DNA of 64,000 bases from Ensifer sp. MPMI2T (lineage in GTDB: Bacteria > Pseudomonadota > Alphaproteobacteria > Rhizobiales > Rhizobiaceae). The DNA is taken from the NCBI RefSeq assembly GCF_004827385.1, contig NZ_SRXN01000023.1, positions 48,364 through 112,363 of the forward strand. Reading direction: 5' to 3'. The position numbers were made by a program, and so were the translations under genes. Shown here one piece after another: positions 63,472-64,000 of this stretch. Positions within the stretch are counted from its first letter, which is position 1. Each line of letters opens with the position of its first letter. Under the pieces are notes generated by a model. The model had not been told where the DNA came from and searched no databases. It worked only from the letters and a program-made list of their open reading frames with translations.

Positions 63472-64000
63472 ATGAAAGTCCTGATCGTACTCACCTCCCA
63501 CGATACTCTCGGTAACACCGGCAAGAAAACCGGCTTCTGGCTCGAAGAGCTGGCAGCGCCGTACTACGTCTTCAAGGACGCCGGCGCCGAGATCACCCTC
63601 GCCTCGCCGAAGGGCGGCCAGCCGCCGCTCGACCCGAAGAGCGACGAGCCGATGTTCCAGACCGAGCTTACGCTGCGCTTCAATGCTGACGAGGTTGCCA
63701 AGGCGCAGCTCGCAGCAACTGTGCGCCTCGACAGCATCGACCAGAGGGACTTCGATACGGTCTTCTACCCCGGCGGTCACGGCCCGCTGTGGGATCTCGC
63801 CGAAGATCCGAATTCGATCAAGCTGATCGAATCCTTCATCGCGGCCGGCAAGCCGCTCGCCCTCGTCTGCCACGCACCGGGCGTCCTGCGTCACGTGACG
63901 AATGCCGACGGCACCCCGTTCGTTCAGGGTCGCTACGTCACCGGCTTCACCAACAGCGAGGAAGAGGCTGTGGGTCTGACGAAGGTCGTGCCGTTCCTGG
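63472..64000 (+). CDS. DJ-1/PfpI family protein (3' partial)
   Basis: At least 176 residues are visible, and the frame runs off the window. The DJ-1/PfpI (type 1 glutamine amidotransferase-like) fold is clear: KVLIVLTSHDTLGNTGKKTG, then FYPGGHGPLWDL and the nucleophile-elbow cysteine in LVCHAPG. Family members include glyoxalase III/deglycase-like enzymes and chaperones. The ATG at 63472 is the first in frame. It is probably induced through the divergent LysR regulator. Confidence 0.88.
   Translation, partial: MKVLIVLTSHDTLGNTGKKTGFWLEELAAPYYVFKDAGAEITLASPKGGQPPLDPKSDEPMFQTELTLRFNADEVAKAQLAATVRLDSIDQRDFDTVFYPGGHGPLWDLAEDPNSIKLIESFIAAGKPLALVCHAPGVLRHVTNADGTPFVQGRYVTGFTNSEEEAVGLTKVVPFL

Noticed and set aside
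1..64000. CRISPR arrays, rRNA or tRNA genes and replication origin genes
   Set aside because: I found no regularly spaced repeats, no rRNA-like or convincing tRNA-like segment and no repABC or parAB-type genes in the window.

Overview
This window looks like a replicon of a rhizobial alphaproteobacterium, most likely Sinorhizobium/Ensifer. The reasons are the high GC content, the BgsBA-type mixed-linkage beta-glucan synthase pair, a ThuA-type sugar locus, two copies of a rhizobial intergenic palindromic repeat and general gene content. The absence of rRNA, tRNA and ribosomal genes, together with many catabolic and transport loci, suggests an accessory replicon such as a megaplasmid or chromid. 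That last point is inference.

Layout. 0-6 kb: the end of a fused oligopeptide-type ABC ATPase, an Lrp regulator divergent from an FAD amine/amino-acid oxidase, and a visibly lower-GC pair (ornithine cyclodeaminase-like plus threonine dehydratase-like). 6-9.8 kb: a membrane-stress operon in which a PspA-like protein carries an in-frame TnpB-like N-terminal extension, followed by YqiJ and the flotillin YqiK. 10-21.7 kb: an exopolysaccharide and signalling block with BgsB/BgsA, a divergent GGDEF-EAL protein, a five-gene partner-switching operon (degenerate HATPase-like protein, STAS-methyltransferase fusion, SpoIIE phosphatase, HATPase-like kinase, STAS protein), and a membrane diguanylate cyclase. 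22-29.5 kb: a sugar ABC transporter whose binding protein is a pseudogene, a divergent ROK regulator, a Gfo/Idh/MocA dehydrogenase and a ThuA protein. 29.5-40 kb: an extra type I glutamine synthetase, YbaK, a cupredoxin, small hypotheticals, and a FixJ-type two-component locus (kinase with dCache, HAMP and PAS domains, plus two response regulators) bracketed by the two palindromic repeats.

40.5-52 kb is a decayed region. It holds fragments of nicotinate phosphoribosyltransferase, a NYN-domain protein, a GH144-like glucanase, a class III cyclase and both subunits of a 3-oxoacid CoA-transferase, and it contains an apparently intact IS1182-family element. Within it sit intact genes: a transaldolase-transketolase fusion, an ArsR/SRPBCC pair and an adenylate cyclase with TPR-like tail.

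52-60.3 kb is a compact catabolic island: a cyclase-family hydrolase, a TetR regulator, then a run of six overlapping or closely spaced genes (BKACE, FrsA-like hydrolase, LigA-like and LigB-like dioxygenase subunits, flavin monooxygenase, enol-lactonase-like hydrolase) and an MFS transporter. Two identical palindromes bracket the promoter. Together these suggest uptake, ring hydroxylation, extradiol cleavage and side-chain cleavage of an unidentified aromatic or heteroaromatic compound. 61-64 kb: a second membrane diguanylate cyclase, then a LysR regulator divergent from a DJ-1/PfpI protein that runs off the window.

The two most novel-looking items are the TnpB-like/PspA reading frame and the STAS-methyltransferase partner-switching operon lying between c-di-GMP genes and a c-di-GMP-controlled glucan synthase.
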